DNA of 64,000 bases. Origin: Roseiarcus sp963764955. GTDB taxonomy: Bacteria; Pseudomonadota; Alphaproteobacteria; Rhizobiales; Beijerinckiaceae. Below, piece after piece: positions 27,891-36,196 of this stretch. Location of the stretch: the NCBI GenBank assembly GCA_963764955.1, contig CAVXVE010000057.1, positions 4,869-68,868 of the forward strand. The letters are read 5' to 3'. Positions within the stretch are counted from its first letter, which is position 1. Each line of letters starts with the position of its first letter. Below the pieces are notes generated by a model that saw nothing but the letters and a program-made list of their open reading frames with translations, was not told where the DNA came from and did not search any database. Both the position numbers and the translations under genes were made by a program.

Positions 27891-29786
27891 TCAGCTGCCT
27901 TCGGCGGACTGCAGGACGTCCTGGTGGACGGCGACGCCGAGCGTGCGGCGCAGGGCGCCGACATATTGGTCGAGCAGGCTGTCGCGGGTCGAATTTCCGA
28001 GTTCGGTGGCCATCCCTTTGACGCGCGCGTCGGCGAAATCGACGGGCGGCGTCCGGTCGGCGGTGATCTTGAACACCACCCGTCCGTCCGGCGTCGCGGC
28101 GGAGCCTTCGCCGTCGGCCGGCTCGCGGAAGATGGCGGCCACCGCCGATTCCGGCAGGCTCGACTGCTCGGCGCGATGGACGTCCGTCGCCGTCTTCACC
28201 TCGGCGCCCGCGCTCTTCGCCACGGCCGCGATGTTTCCGCCAGCCTTGACCTCCTTGACGAGATCATCCGCCTTGCCGGCCAGCGCCTTGTCGACCTGTT
28301 CGGCGCGCCATTGCTTCTCGACCTCCGGCTTCGCCTCGTCGAAGGTGAGATCATGCGCCGGATCGATTTTGGTGATGTCGAACCAGACGAAGCCGCCGTC
28401 CTTGGTGTCCAGCGGCGCCTCGTCGAGCCCGACGTCGGAAGCGAAGGCGGAGCGTATGAGGTCGGCGGCGTCCGGCAGGTTGACCGGGGCGCCTTTCGGG
28501 TCGCGTCCCTGCGCGTCGACGGCGTCGATCGTCCGCCCCGTCAGGCCGACGGCCTTCGCGGCTTCGAGGATGCTTTTGCCGGACACCCGGAGATCCTCGA
28601 TCTTGTCGTGCAGGGCCTGGATCTTGTCGCCGGCGCGCGAGGCGGAGACCTCGCGCTTCACCTCCTCGGCGACCTCCTTGAACGGTTTCACCGTGGACGG
28701 AATGATGCTCTTGACGCGAACGATGGCGGGACCGAACTGGGTCTTCAAGACGCCGCTGACGCCCCCTTGCGGCAGGGCGAACACGGCGTTGGCCTCGGCC
28801 TGGTCGAGCATCGCGTCCTTGGTGGTCTGGCCAAGGTCGGTGTCTTCGGGCTTCAGGCCGCGCTCTTTGACGAGGTCGTCGAAGCTCGCGCCGGCCTTGA
28901 TCTTGGCCTCGGCCGCCTCCGCGTCGGCTTCGCTGTGAAACAGGATCTGCTGCAAATCGCGCTTCTCGGGCGCGCCGAACTTGGGATCCTTGCCGGCGAC
29001 CTTCTGATAGGCCGCCTCGGCGTCGGCGTCGCTCACCTCGGCCGGATTGGCGATCGTGTTCGGCTCCAGCGCCAGAATGGTCATTCCCCGGTATTCGGGC
29101 GCGCGGTAGCTCGACTTGCGATCGTTGTAGAAGGTCTTGAGCTCGCTTTCGGAAGCGGCGGCGATCTCGCCCGCCGCGGAAGCTGGAAGCAGGAAATAAT
29201 CGGCCGAGCGGGTCTGTCCCTGGTAATCGGCTTCCGCCCTGGTCTCGGCCTTGGGGGCGGTGATTCCGGTCGCCAGCGCGCCGACAACGAACTGCCTCAA
29301 GACCTGCTTGCGCAGCTCCGAGACGAAGCCGCGCTCGTTCATGTCCATGTCGCGCAACGCGGATTCGAAGCGGCTCGGGTCGAACGCGCCAGACTTGTCC
29401 TGGAAATTCGGGTTCGAGGTGATGACTGCGCGCAGCGCGTTTTCGGAAATGTCGAGGCCGAGCTTGTGCGCCTCGTCGTCGACCGCCGCTTCGTTCAGCA
29501 ATTGCTGCAGGATGCTGCGGTCGAGGCCGAGCTGGCGGGCCTCCTCGTTGGTGAGCGGGCGGCGGAACCGGCGCTGATATTGCTGGATCGCCCGATCGTA
29601 GGCGACGCGGTATTCCTGGGCGGAGATTTTTATCCCCCCGACCGAGGCGACGGTCGAGGTGGTGAAGCCGCGCAGCATGTCGCCCACGCCCCAGATGACG
29701 AAGCTGACGATGATGAGGCCCATGACGACGGTCATGACCGCCTTGCCGACGACTCCCTGAGCCGCGTTGCGCATCGATGAGAGCAT
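27891..29786 (-). CDS. ppiD: Periplasmic folding chaperone / peptidyl-prolyl isomerase (PpiD-like)
   Basis: 631 residues. An N-terminal membrane anchor (about 12-33, VVGKAVMTVVMGLIIVSFVI) is followed by a SurA_N-like chaperone domain (SAQEYRVAYDRAIQQYQRRF; LGLDRSILQQLLNEAAVD). A parvulin-type region follows near 250-370 (KRDLQQILFHSEADAEAA; FALPQGGVSGVLKTQFGPAIV), then a long C-terminal SurA_N_3-like part. Anchored to the inner membrane and facing the periplasm, it assists folding of exported proteins near the Sec translocon. It is divergent from tpiA. Confidence 0.92.
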   Translation of the reverse strand: MLSSMRNAAQGVVGKAVMTVVMGLIIVSFVIWGVGDMLRGFTTSTVASVGGIKISAQEYRVAYDRAIQQYQRRFRRPLTNEEARQLGLDRSILQQLLNEAAVDDEAHKLGLDISENALRAVITSNPNFQDKSGAFDPSRFESALRDMDMNERGFVSELRKQVLRQFVVGALATGITAPKAETRAEADYQGQTRSADYFLLPASAAGEIAAASESELKTFYNDRKSSYRAPEYRGMTILALEPNTIANPAEVSDADAEAAYQKVAGKDPKFGAPEKRDLQQILFHSEADAEAAEAKIKAGASFDDLVKERGLKPEDTDLGQTTKDAMLDQAEANAVFALPQGGVSGVLKTQFGPAIVRVKSIIPSTVKPFKEVAEEVKREVSASRAGDKIQALHDKIEDLRVSGKSILEAAKAVGLTGRTIDAVDAQGRDPKGAPVNLPDAADLIRSAFASDVGLDEAPLDTKDGGFVWFDITKIDPAHDLTFDEAKPEVEKQWRAEQVDKALAGKADDLVKEVKAGGNIAAVAKSAGAEVKTATDVHRAEQSSLPESAVAAIFREPADGEGSAATPDGRVVFKITADRTPPVDFADARVKGMATELGNSTRDSLLDQYVGALRRTLGVAVHQDVLQSAEGS

Positions 29787-29928
29787 TTGGCCGCAATCCG
29801 CCTTTCCGCTCCCTCCCGTCTCTCGTCTCGGGTTCGCGAGCGCGCCCTATCTAGCGGCGCTTGCCTCATTTGCATAGGCGGGGCCGCATGATAACAACCC
29901 GGCCGACGAAAGAGGCGGGGAGGCCTGA

Positions 29929-30687
29929 ATGACCCCTGGCGTGCGGCCGTTGGTCGCCGGCAACTGGAAGATGAACGGACTCTCCGGATCCTTGGCCGAG
30001 ATTGACGCCATGCGGCAGGCGGCGGATGCGGGTGAATCCGGCGATGCCGAACTCCTTGTCTGCCCGCCGGCGACGCTGCTCGCGCAAGCCGCCTGGCGGA
30101 TCAAGGGCGGCGAGCTCAGCCTCGGGGCTCAGGATTGTTATACCGAGGTCAGCGGCGCCTTCACCGGGGACATTTCCGCCGCGATGCTCAAGGACGCGGG
30201 CGCGAATTACGTTATCGTAGGCCATTCCGAGCGCCGGACCTATCATCACGAAACCGACGAACTTGTCCGCGCCAAGGCGGAAGCGGCGCTGAAGGCCGGC
30301 CTCATCCCCATCGTGTGCGTCGGCGAGACTCAAGCCCAGCGCGAAGCCGGCGAGCAGGCCGCCGTGGTCATTCGGCAATTGCGAGGGTCCCTGCCTCCGG
30401 GGGCGACCAGCGAGACCGTCGTGGTCGCCTACGAACCGAGATGGGCGATCGGCACCGGCGTCACGGCGACGCCCAAGGACGTCGCCGCCGTGCACAATGG
30501 AATTCGGGCGATGCTCGCTGACATGTATGGGCCCCCGTGCGCAAAAATTCGGGTCCTCTATGGCGGATCGGTCAACCCCGCCAATTGCCACGGGCTTTTG
30601 ACCCTCGACAATGTCGACGGAGCGCTGGTCGGCGGCGCGAGCCTGAAAGCGACCGAATTTCTGGCGATCGCCGCGCATTATCGCTGA
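29929..30687 (+). CDS. tpiA: Triosephosphate isomerase
   Basis: 252 residues. Interconverts dihydroxyacetone phosphate and glyceraldehyde 3-phosphate. Active-site residues are all present: Asn12 and Lys14 (AGNWKMNG), His99 (VIVGHSERR), Glu169 (AYEPRWAIGTG), and the phosphate loop LYGGSVNPANC. Length is normal. Start ATG 29929 gives the usual N-terminal spacing to the Asn-x-Lys. It lies upstream of secG as in related genomes, but 2 kb of extra DNA with a PEP-CTERM-like gene separates them here. A strong hairpin follows. Confidence 0.96.
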   Translation: MTPGVRPLVAGNWKMNGLSGSLAEIDAMRQAADAGESGDAELLVCPPATLLAQAAWRIKGGELSLGAQDCYTEVSGAFTGDISAAMLKDAGANYVIVGHSERRTYHHETDELVRAKAEAALKAGLIPIVCVGETQAQREAGEQAAVVIRQLRGSLPPGATSETVVVAYEPRWAIGTGVTATPKDVAAVHNGIRAMLADMYGPPCAKIRVLYGGSVNPANCHGLLTLDNVDGALVGGASLKATEFLAIAAHYR

Positions 30688-30765
30688 ACGGTCCGGCGTT
30701 GTCCTCAACGTGAATTTCGGCTTTCGGGCGGGAAGCGCGCCTGCCCGAATCGTCTGGGAAAGGAC

Positions 30766-30796
30766 TGGAGTGGCCGCCAGAGCGGCCACTCCATTT
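30766..30796 (+). terminator. Strong hairpin downstream of tpiA
   Basis: A 12-bp perfect stem (TGGAGTGGCCGC and its complement) with loop CAGA, followed by TTT. It lies 79 bases after the tpiA stop. The T-run is short, so termination may be partial. The 250 bases between it and the next gene hold nothing recognised. Confidence 0.6.
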
Positions 30797-31045
30797 CGAG
30801 CGCGAAACATGACTTGCTGCCCAGGCGTCCCGTCCACAGCCGCGATCCGCGATGGCCGCTCAACCGAATGGAGGGCGATGGGTCGCCGAATTTATGGTCG
30901 CGGTTTCGATTCCGGCCGCCCTCACCAGCGAAGAACAATGCGTTAAGAGGCTATCTTGCCAGAAAACCAATCGCCATGAAGGACACGAAAAAGAGGCCGC
31001 TCCCGCGCGATCCTCCACAACGGTCAAACGCCTACGAAATAAGCC

Positions 31046-31759
31046 TCAGGCCGCGAGCGTCCGGTAGAATGCCTTGCGATAACAGAGGAAACCTAGCCCC
31101 GCGAAGCCAAGGAGCATCATCGCCCAGGTCGAAGTCTCTGGAGCTCCGACGAGGCCGGTACAGGCGGCGTCTTCGGGGCAAAGGGCCGTGTGCGGCGCAA
31201 CCGACAGGTTCGCGACGAAGGGGACGGGGAGATTAAGGAAATTCCCGGCGCCGCGCGGGACGCCAATGACGAACGGATGGGTTGCGTCCGCGCCACTGGC
31301 GGTGAAATTCAATTCAGCGCCGCAAAGACTCCCTGCCGCCGTGCACTGCACCAGATCAGCATAGGGCCCAGGGAAGTCGGCTCCCGGAGCCGGAGTAAAA
31401 CTTCCGGTCGAGAATGGGGTAACCCAACCGGACGTAGGGTCCTCCAACGCAAACGTTATCGCGCTCCCCCCCGCCGACAGATCGAACCAGAATGAATCGC
31501 CTGCGGAAAAACTCACGTCGGGGGCCAGAACGACGGAGAAAGCGAGGCTGGTTGTCGTGTCGCCGGTCACCGTCACGGTCCCGAACGGGGTCGGGCATTG
31601 TATTCCGGCGCACGTCCCCGTGCTCATTCCGTCCAAATCAAGGTTCAACCGAAAATCTACCGTCGCCGCCTGGCTCGGACTTGACACAGCCATTCCGCCA
31701 GCGATCACCCCAAGAGCCGCCAATCCAGACAAGATTGAGAGTGAAGAAGCCTTCATCAA
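31046..31759 (-). CDS. Exported PEP-CTERM-like surface protein
   Basis: 237 residues. Signal peptide at 1-31 (SILSGLAALGVIAGGMAVSS, then SQA). The body is beta-rich with little homology signal, and two CxG/CxE spots (GTCAGIQC; LCPEDAACTG) suggest disulfides. The C-terminus is a sorting signal of the PEP-CTERM kind: APETSTWAMMLLGFAGLGF, then a CYRK basic tail. Such tails are processed by an exosortase and the proteins go to the surface or the extracellular polysaccharide. PE-T replaces the strict PEP. No exosortase is in this window. The gene interrupts the usual tpiA-secG neighbourhood, which hints at insertion. Confidence 0.75.
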   Translation of the reverse strand: MMKASSLSILSGLAALGVIAGGMAVSSPSQAATVDFRLNLDLDGMSTGTCAGIQCPTPFGTVTVTGDTTTSLAFSVVLAPDVSFSAGDSFWFDLSAGGSAITFALEDPTSGWVTPFSTGSFTPAPGADFPGPYADLVQCTAAGSLCGAELNFTASGADATHPFVIGVPRGAGNFLNLPVPFVANLSVAPHTALCPEDAACTGLVGAPETSTWAMMLLGFAGLGFLCYRKAFYRTLAA

Positions 31760-32699
31760 ATCGTCCCCCGTTTGACGCTGCCCGACCTCCTCAAACGAAG
31801 CCGCCTATGTCCCGCCTTATAGTACGGTCGGAGTCTAGCATAGTCAAAGCAATAGTTGTCAAGATAGTCGTCAGTAATACAACTTGCCAGTTGCATTTAC
31901 TTACGGGCTACTATCGCCACTAATACCCATTCTATTCGAGCGCGAACTCGTCGCGCTCAATTCCGCACGGGCGGCGCGGGCGCGCGTTCGCGCTTCGGCC
32001 GCAAGGCGATGATCGGTTCCGATCATCGAGTTCTTGGTATAAGTCTCGTCCAAATCTTCCACGAAGGCCCTTCGCCGCCATCGCCGCCGCTGCCGGCAAT
32101 CCACGCATTGCTGACGCCGGTGGTCGCGGCGCCCAGAGATAGGGACAGAGATGAACACCTACACTGGGGTGAGAGCGCTCACGCGGATGGCCGCGTCGAG
32201 CGCGGCCGCGACGGGGAAGCATCCGCGCGCCGGCAAGGTGATCGACCAACAGCCAGCGCTATAAGAGCCGCGATTTTATTTGCGCAAAAGAGCAATCGAT
32301 GATAGTGTTTGCGCAGGATCGAATCCGCGACTCGGGGCCGCCGAGGAGGAGAAGAGCGATGCGGTCGAGGTGGAAAACGCAACCCTGAGGCGAATGGCGA
32401 TAGGGAGACATTTTTTCCACTTTTTTCGGCCGTAACCCTTTGAAAAATCCCGATTCCGAAAAGTAAAAGAAAGCGAATTTGCTTTCTTATTCTTTCGTCC
32501 GCTTTCTTTTAGTTTCGAACAGCTTGCCCCTCAGGTTGTATTCGCCGAGCGTCCGGGGCGACCGAATTTGCAAGCGCAAAGCGCCGGAACGGCCCCCAAG
32601 TCGCCAAACTGGCGTTCCCCCTTCCGCCGTGTTAGGAGCGCGCCATATTGTCGACGACGCCAGCCTTTGGGGCCGGCGCTCCGGCCGTTCGAGACCCCC
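31760..32699. other. 940-base intergenic region with AT-rich patch upstream of secG
   Basis: No convincing gene. On the minus strand, TTGACA (31857-31862 on plus) and a loose TAGACT lie upstream of the PEP-CTERM-like gene, 19 bases apart, and may be its promoter. A perfect 10-bp inverted repeat lies at 32007-32028. From about 32395 to 32525 the DNA is unusually A/T-rich for this genome, with runs such as CATTTTTTCC and GAAAGC-GAATTT-GCTTTC, and may hold the secG promoter. Short Arg-rich open frames here are treated as noise. Confidence 0.5.
32007..32028. repeat. Perfect 10-bp inverted repeat
   Basis: CGATGATCGG, TT, CCGATCATCG. Neither strand continues with a T-run, and the nearest gene starts are over 240 bases away. 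It may be part of an intergenic repeat or the foot of an unannotated regulatory site. Confidence 0.45.
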
Positions 32700-33119
32700 A
32701 TGCAATCCGTCCTGCTCGTCATTCACATTCTGATCGTCGTCGCGCTGATCGGGGTCGTCCTCCTGCAGCGCTCCGAGGGCGGCGCGCTCGGGACGGGCGG
32801 CGGGACCGGCAGCTTCATGACCGGGCGCGGCCAGGCGAACGCGCTCTCGCGGGCGACCGCCATCCTCGGCGCGCTGTTCTTCGCCACCGCGCTCCTGATG
32901 TCCGTTCTGTCGAGCTGGACCCGCGCCCCCACATCCATTCTCCAGAAGAGCGGGCCGGCGCCGGCCGGGCAGACGGCGCCCGCGCCCGTTTCGCCCGGCG
33001 GCAACATCCTCGATCAGCTCAAGCAGATGGAAGGCCAGTCCGGCGCGCCTCAAACCCCCGCGCCCGCTCCCGCCGCGCCTGCCCCCGCCGCTCCTGCCGC
33101 GCCGGCGCCCAAGCCCTGA
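32700..33119 (+). CDS. secG: Preprotein translocase subunit SecG
   Basis: 139 residues. Two membrane helices (about 3-22, SVLLVIHILIVVALIGVVLL, and 53-72, AILGALFFATALLMSVL) flank the conserved loop QRSEGGALGTGGG and SFMTGRGQANALSRAT. SecG joins SecY and SecE in the inner membrane and aids SecA-driven export. The C-terminal 60 residues are an Ala/Pro-rich extension typical of alphaproteobacteria. Start ATG 32700 matches the family. ratA follows 36 bases later. Confidence 0.93.
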   Translation: MQSVLLVIHILIVVALIGVVLLQRSEGGALGTGGGTGSFMTGRGQANALSRATAILGALFFATALLMSVLSSWTRAPTSILQKSGPAPAGQTAPAPVSPGGNILDQLKQMEGQSGAPQTPAPAPAAPAPAAPAAPAPKP

Positions 33120-33155
33120 CGGTTTAAAGAAAGCGGGCGCCGGAGGTCGCTGGCC

Positions 33156-33614
33156 TTGCCCTTATTCCGCGTCGAGCGCCGGGTTCGGCACAAAGCCGCC
33201 GAAATGTTCGATCTCGTCGCCGACGTCGAGCGCTATCCGGAATTCGTGCCCCTGTGCAAGGCGCTCAAGGTCCGGACCCGGAAGCAGGATCCGGACGGCC
33301 GAGAGACGCTGATCGCCGACATGACCGTCGGCTACAAGCTCATCCGCGAGACATTCACGAGCAAGGTCACGCTCGACCGGCCTCATTCCGAGGTGCGGGT
33401 CGAATATATCGACGGGCCGTTCAGCCGGCTCGAAAACGTGTGGACCTTCAAGGACGAGGATGAAGGCGACGGCTCGCGGGTCAGCTTTTTCATCGACTAC
33501 GAATTCAAAAGCCGCACGCTCGGCGCGCTGATGGGCTCGATGTTCGACGCGGCGTTCCGCAAATTCGCCGGCGCTTTCGAGCGCCGCGCCGACGTGGTTT
33601 ACCGACGCGCGTAG
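33156..33614 (+). CDS. ratA: RatA/Coq10-family START-domain protein
   Basis: 152 residues, polyketide cyclase/START fold (SRPBCC): RRVRHKAAEMFDLVADVERYPEFVPLCKA, then VDG-like VEYIDGPFSRLENVW and SRTLGALMGSMFDAAFRKFAGAFERRA. Homologues are annotated either as the ubiquinone-binding Coq10 lipid chaperone or as the ribosome association toxin RatA, and the sequence does not decide. The start is TTG 33156. GGAGG at 33142-33146, nine bases upstream, supports this rare start, and no ATG fits. It is cotranscribed with secG. Confidence 0.88.
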   Translation: MPLFRVERRVRHKAAEMFDLVADVERYPEFVPLCKALKVRTRKQDPDGRETLIADMTVGYKLIRETFTSKVTLDRPHSEVRVEYIDGPFSRLENVWTFKDEDEGDGSRVSFFIDYEFKSRTLGALMGSMFDAAFRKFAGAFERRADVVYRRA

Positions 33615-33641
33615 AGCCTCATCCGCGCGATCCGTCGCCGA

Positions 33642-34016
33642 TCACTGTTTCCGGGACGGCGAGGGGATCGGGCTATCCGGCGCGCCCTTGATCGCCCCTG
33701 CGAGAGGCGCGTCGTGGTGCTCCGTGGTGTGTTCCGTCACTTCCGACAGCGAATCGGGATTGATGACCATCATCACCGGGTTGCCCTGCGAATCCTTGGC
33801 CCGGACCAGGAAGGACGAAGCCATGATCTTGATGTCGGTGAATCCAGCTTTCGTGAGGTCGTCGCGCAGCTTCGAGCTAAGATGCCCAGGCGTTTGCGCG
33901 CCGGGCGAAGCGTTTTGAGCGCTGGGCGAGTTGGCTGAGTCCATCGCGGCGAGCGCCGACCCCCCGAAGCCGCAGCCCAGAAGGACAACAAACAGAGTCC
34001 TGACGGAGGCATTCAT
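33642..34016 (-). CDS. Small exported protein, paralogue A
   Basis: 124 residues with a signal peptide (TLFVVLLGCGFGGSALA, cut before AMDS). The mature core TPGHLSSKLRDDLTKAGFTDIKIMASSFLVRAKDSQGNPVMMVINPDS is almost the same as in the gene at 34974. The rest is Ser/Pro/Gln-rich and disordered. The family is common in Hyphomicrobiales as exported proteins of unknown role. GGAG upstream of the ATG supports the start. It is divergent from the nitroreductase. Confidence 0.75.
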   Translation of the reverse strand: MNASVRTLFVVLLGCGFGGSALAAMDSANSPSAQNASPGAQTPGHLSSKLRDDLTKAGFTDIKIMASSFLVRAKDSQGNPVMMVINPDSLSEVTEHTTEHHDAPLAGAIKGAPDSPIPSPSRKQ

Positions 34017-34195
34017 TGTTCATCTCCAGGATCGCTACCGGGGTAGGGAACGATCCGGAGCCGGGATCGTTCCATTTGACGGTTGACGTTCGTAATCTCG
34101 GCGAACCGCGTCCTCATGGGATCGATATATCCGGATCGGCGCCAATATTGCGCCGGTCGATAGGCTGCCGAACGACCTGCCGCATGAGGCTCGCG

Positions 34196-34885
34196 ATGAC
34201 CGAAATTGGACTGTTCGACGCCATCTATTCCGCGCGAGCCTTGCGCCGGCTGAAACCCGATCCGGTGCCGGAAGAGATCATCACCCGCATTTTGGACGCC
34301 GCCATTCGCGCGCCCTCGGCGGGCAACGCCCAGAACTGGGCGTTCGTCGTGGTGCGCGACGGCGAGCAACGCCGCCGACTGGGCGCGATCTACCGCAAGG
34401 CCTCCGACATCGCGAGCGAGATGTACAAGGCGCGCGGCCGGCCGGCGCATATGACGGAAGAGCAGTATCGGCGGATGCTGACTTCCGGCGCGTATTTGTG
34501 GGACCACATGGGCGAAGCGCCGCTTCTGCTGGTCCCCTGCCTGCAAGAGCGCGCCGTGCCGGCGCGCGCGACCCTGCCATCCACCTTGGACGCGACGTAC
34601 GAGCGGGAGCTCGCCTACGAGCAGCGGATTCGCGGCGCGAGCATCTATCCGGCCGCGCAGAACATCATCCTAGCGTGCCGCGCCTTCGGATTGGGCACGC
34701 TGATCACCACCAACCACATTCGCTGCGAGGACGAAGTCAAGGCGCTGCTCGGCTTGCCGCCCGACGTGTCGACCTATGCATTGATGCCGATCGGCTACCC
34801 GCAAGGGAAATTCGGTCCGCTCGCACGCAAGCCGGTGAGCGAGGTGGCCTATTCGGATCGTTGGGGCGTCGCCTGGCCGCATTGA
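34196..34885 (+). CDS. Nitroreductase-family FMN oxidoreductase
   Basis: 229 residues. FMN-binding nitroreductase fold: YSARALRRLKPDPVPEEIITRILDAAIRAPSAGNAQNW is the first flavin loop in outline, and AAQNIILACRAFGLGTLIT the central helix. The tail YPQGKFGPLARKPVSEVAY is standard. It reduces nitro groups, enones or similar with NAD(P)H. It lacks features special to BluB (dimethylbenzimidazole synthase). Start ATG 34196 has GAGG ten bases upstream. A much longer frame back to 34016 is not supported. It is flanked on both sides by paralogous exported proteins on the other strand. Confidence 0.88.
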   Translation: MTEIGLFDAIYSARALRRLKPDPVPEEIITRILDAAIRAPSAGNAQNWAFVVVRDGEQRRRLGAIYRKASDIASEMYKARGRPAHMTEEQYRRMLTSGAYLWDHMGEAPLLLVPCLQERAVPARATLPSTLDATYERELAYEQRIRGASIYPAAQNIILACRAFGLGTLITTNHIRCEDEVKALLGLPPDVSTYALMPIGYPQGKFGPLARKPVSEVAYSDRWGVAWPH

Positions 34886-34973
34886 GAGCGCGAACGCCAT
34901 CGGCGCGCCGATAGCATTCGGTGGCGCGCCGGAGAAACGCGTGGCCTCGCGCGAGACGCGACAGCCAGGACGG

Positions 34974-35366
34974 TCACTTCTTCGGGGTTGTGGCGGAGTT
35001 CTGGTTCGGGGTTGACGCGGAGCTCTGGCTGTTGGGTTGAGCCTTCATCGCGCTCGAAGCAGCAGGCGCCGCCTGTGCCGTCACCTCAGTGATGGAATTG
35101 GGGTTGATCACCATCATCATCGGATCGCCTTCCGAGTCCTTCGCCCGGACCAGGAACGAGGATGGCATGATGGTGATGTTTGTGAAACCGGCCTTGGTGA
35201 GATCGTCGCGCAGTTTCTGGCTTAAATGGCCTGGCGTTTGCTGGGCCCTCGTCGCGTTCTGGCTGTTGGTCGATCCAGTCGGAGCGACGGCGGTGGCCGC
35301 AACCGCGGAACCGGCGAAGCCGCAACTCAAGAGAACCGCGCATAAGGTTTTGCTGAAAGCAGTCAT
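34974..35366 (-). CDS. Small exported protein, paralogue B
   Basis: 130 residues. Signal peptide TLCAVLLSCGFAGSAVA. The core TPGHLSQKLRDDLTKAGFTNITIM, then PSSFLVRAKDSEGDPMMMVINPNS, matches paralogue A at about 80 percent by eye. The N- and C-terminal arms are Gln/Asn/Ser/Thr-rich and differ. AAGGA precedes the ATG at 35366. No catalytic motif is seen. The repeated core may be a small domain that binds a ligand or a partner in the periplasm. Confidence 0.75.
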   Translation of the reverse strand: MTAFSKTLCAVLLSCGFAGSAVAATAVAPTGSTNSQNATRAQQTPGHLSQKLRDDLTKAGFTNITIMPSSFLVRAKDSEGDPMMMVINPNSITEVTAQAAPAASSAMKAQPNSQSSASTPNQNSATTPKK

Positions 35367-35531
35367 AGATTTGATCCTTCAAGCTCTGCCTCCCAGCGTT
35401 ATTACAATCATGAGATCAGGCGCTCGTTCCTCTACGCGACCGTGAACTTTTCGTAAGCGAAGCCCGCGGCTCGGTTCATCCTCCGACTTGAACTGAGACA
35501 CGCGGACCCACGCAAGTTTATGGATTCCGCC

Positions 35532-36023
35532 CTAGCCGGCCGCCGCCTCCAAGAGATCAAGCCCGACCTTGACCGAGGCGAGGCGCACCGCCTCGCGGCC
35601 GATGTCGCCGAAGCGCTCCTGACGCGCCACCGTCGGCCCGCCGCGCCGGGCGCAGGCGAAATGGACAAGGCCGACCGGCTTCGCCGCCGTGCCGCCGTCC
35701 GGCCCGGCTACTCCGGTGACGCTGACCGCGACCTCGGCGCGCGAAGCGCGGAGCGCGCCTTCGGCCATCGCCCTCGCCGTATGTTCGCTGACGGCGCCGT
35801 AGTCCGCCAGCGTTTCGGCCGGAACGCCGAGCAGTTCCTGCTTGGCGGCGTTGGAATAGACGACGAATCCACGCTCGAGCACGGCCGAAGAGCCGGGAAT
35901 TTCCGTGAGCAGCCCGGCGATCAGGCCGCCGGTGCACGATTCCGCCGTCGCGACCATGAGCCCAGCGGCCCGGTAGCGGGCGATCAGCGCGGTTGCGCGG
36001 GCGATGAGGTCAGGGGGAAACAT
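35532..36023 (-). CDS. cinA: CinA C-terminal domain protein (nicotinamide-nucleotide amidase)
   Basis: 163 residues, a stand-alone CinA C-terminal domain (PncC type): LMVATAESCTGGLIAGLLTEIPGSS, with the catalytic Ser in AESCTGG, then VVYSNAAKQELLGVP, AVSVTGVAGPDGGTAAKPVG. It deamidates NMN to nicotinate mononucleotide in NAD recycling. The full CinA N-terminal domain is absent, which is normal in this order. Start ATG 36023 is chosen because the longer frame upstream has no family match and would run into the dyp promoter region. It is divergent from the DyP gene. Confidence 0.9.
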   Translation of the reverse strand: MFPPDLIARATALIARYRAAGLMVATAESCTGGLIAGLLTEIPGSSAVLERGFVVYSNAAKQELLGVPAETLADYGAVSEHTARAMAEGALRASRAEVAVSVTGVAGPDGGTAAKPVGLVHFACARRGGPTVARQERFGDIGREAVRLASVKVGLDLLEAAAG

Positions 36024-36196
36024 GGGCGCGGTCGCAAAGGCTATGCGATTTCGCGCCGAAAACGAAATTGCGCGCGAACGCGCGAACCCGCCCGCAAGTC
36101 TCGCGGGGAAGCGCCGATGCCGTGACCATAACCCCATCGAAAGATAGCTCTTGATCGGCGCGCGCCGTCCGGACATGAGAAGGGGCAGGAGACAGG

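Noticed and set aside
27879..29780. A 633-codon plus-strand open frame
   Set aside because: It is the mirror of ppiD. The minus-strand protein has a membrane anchor and conserved chaperone motifs; the plus-strand product has none.
34016..34195. Longer N-terminus for the nitroreductase
   Set aside because: The extra 60 residues have no family similarity, overlap the divergent promoter region, and a good ribosome-binding site precedes ATG 34196.
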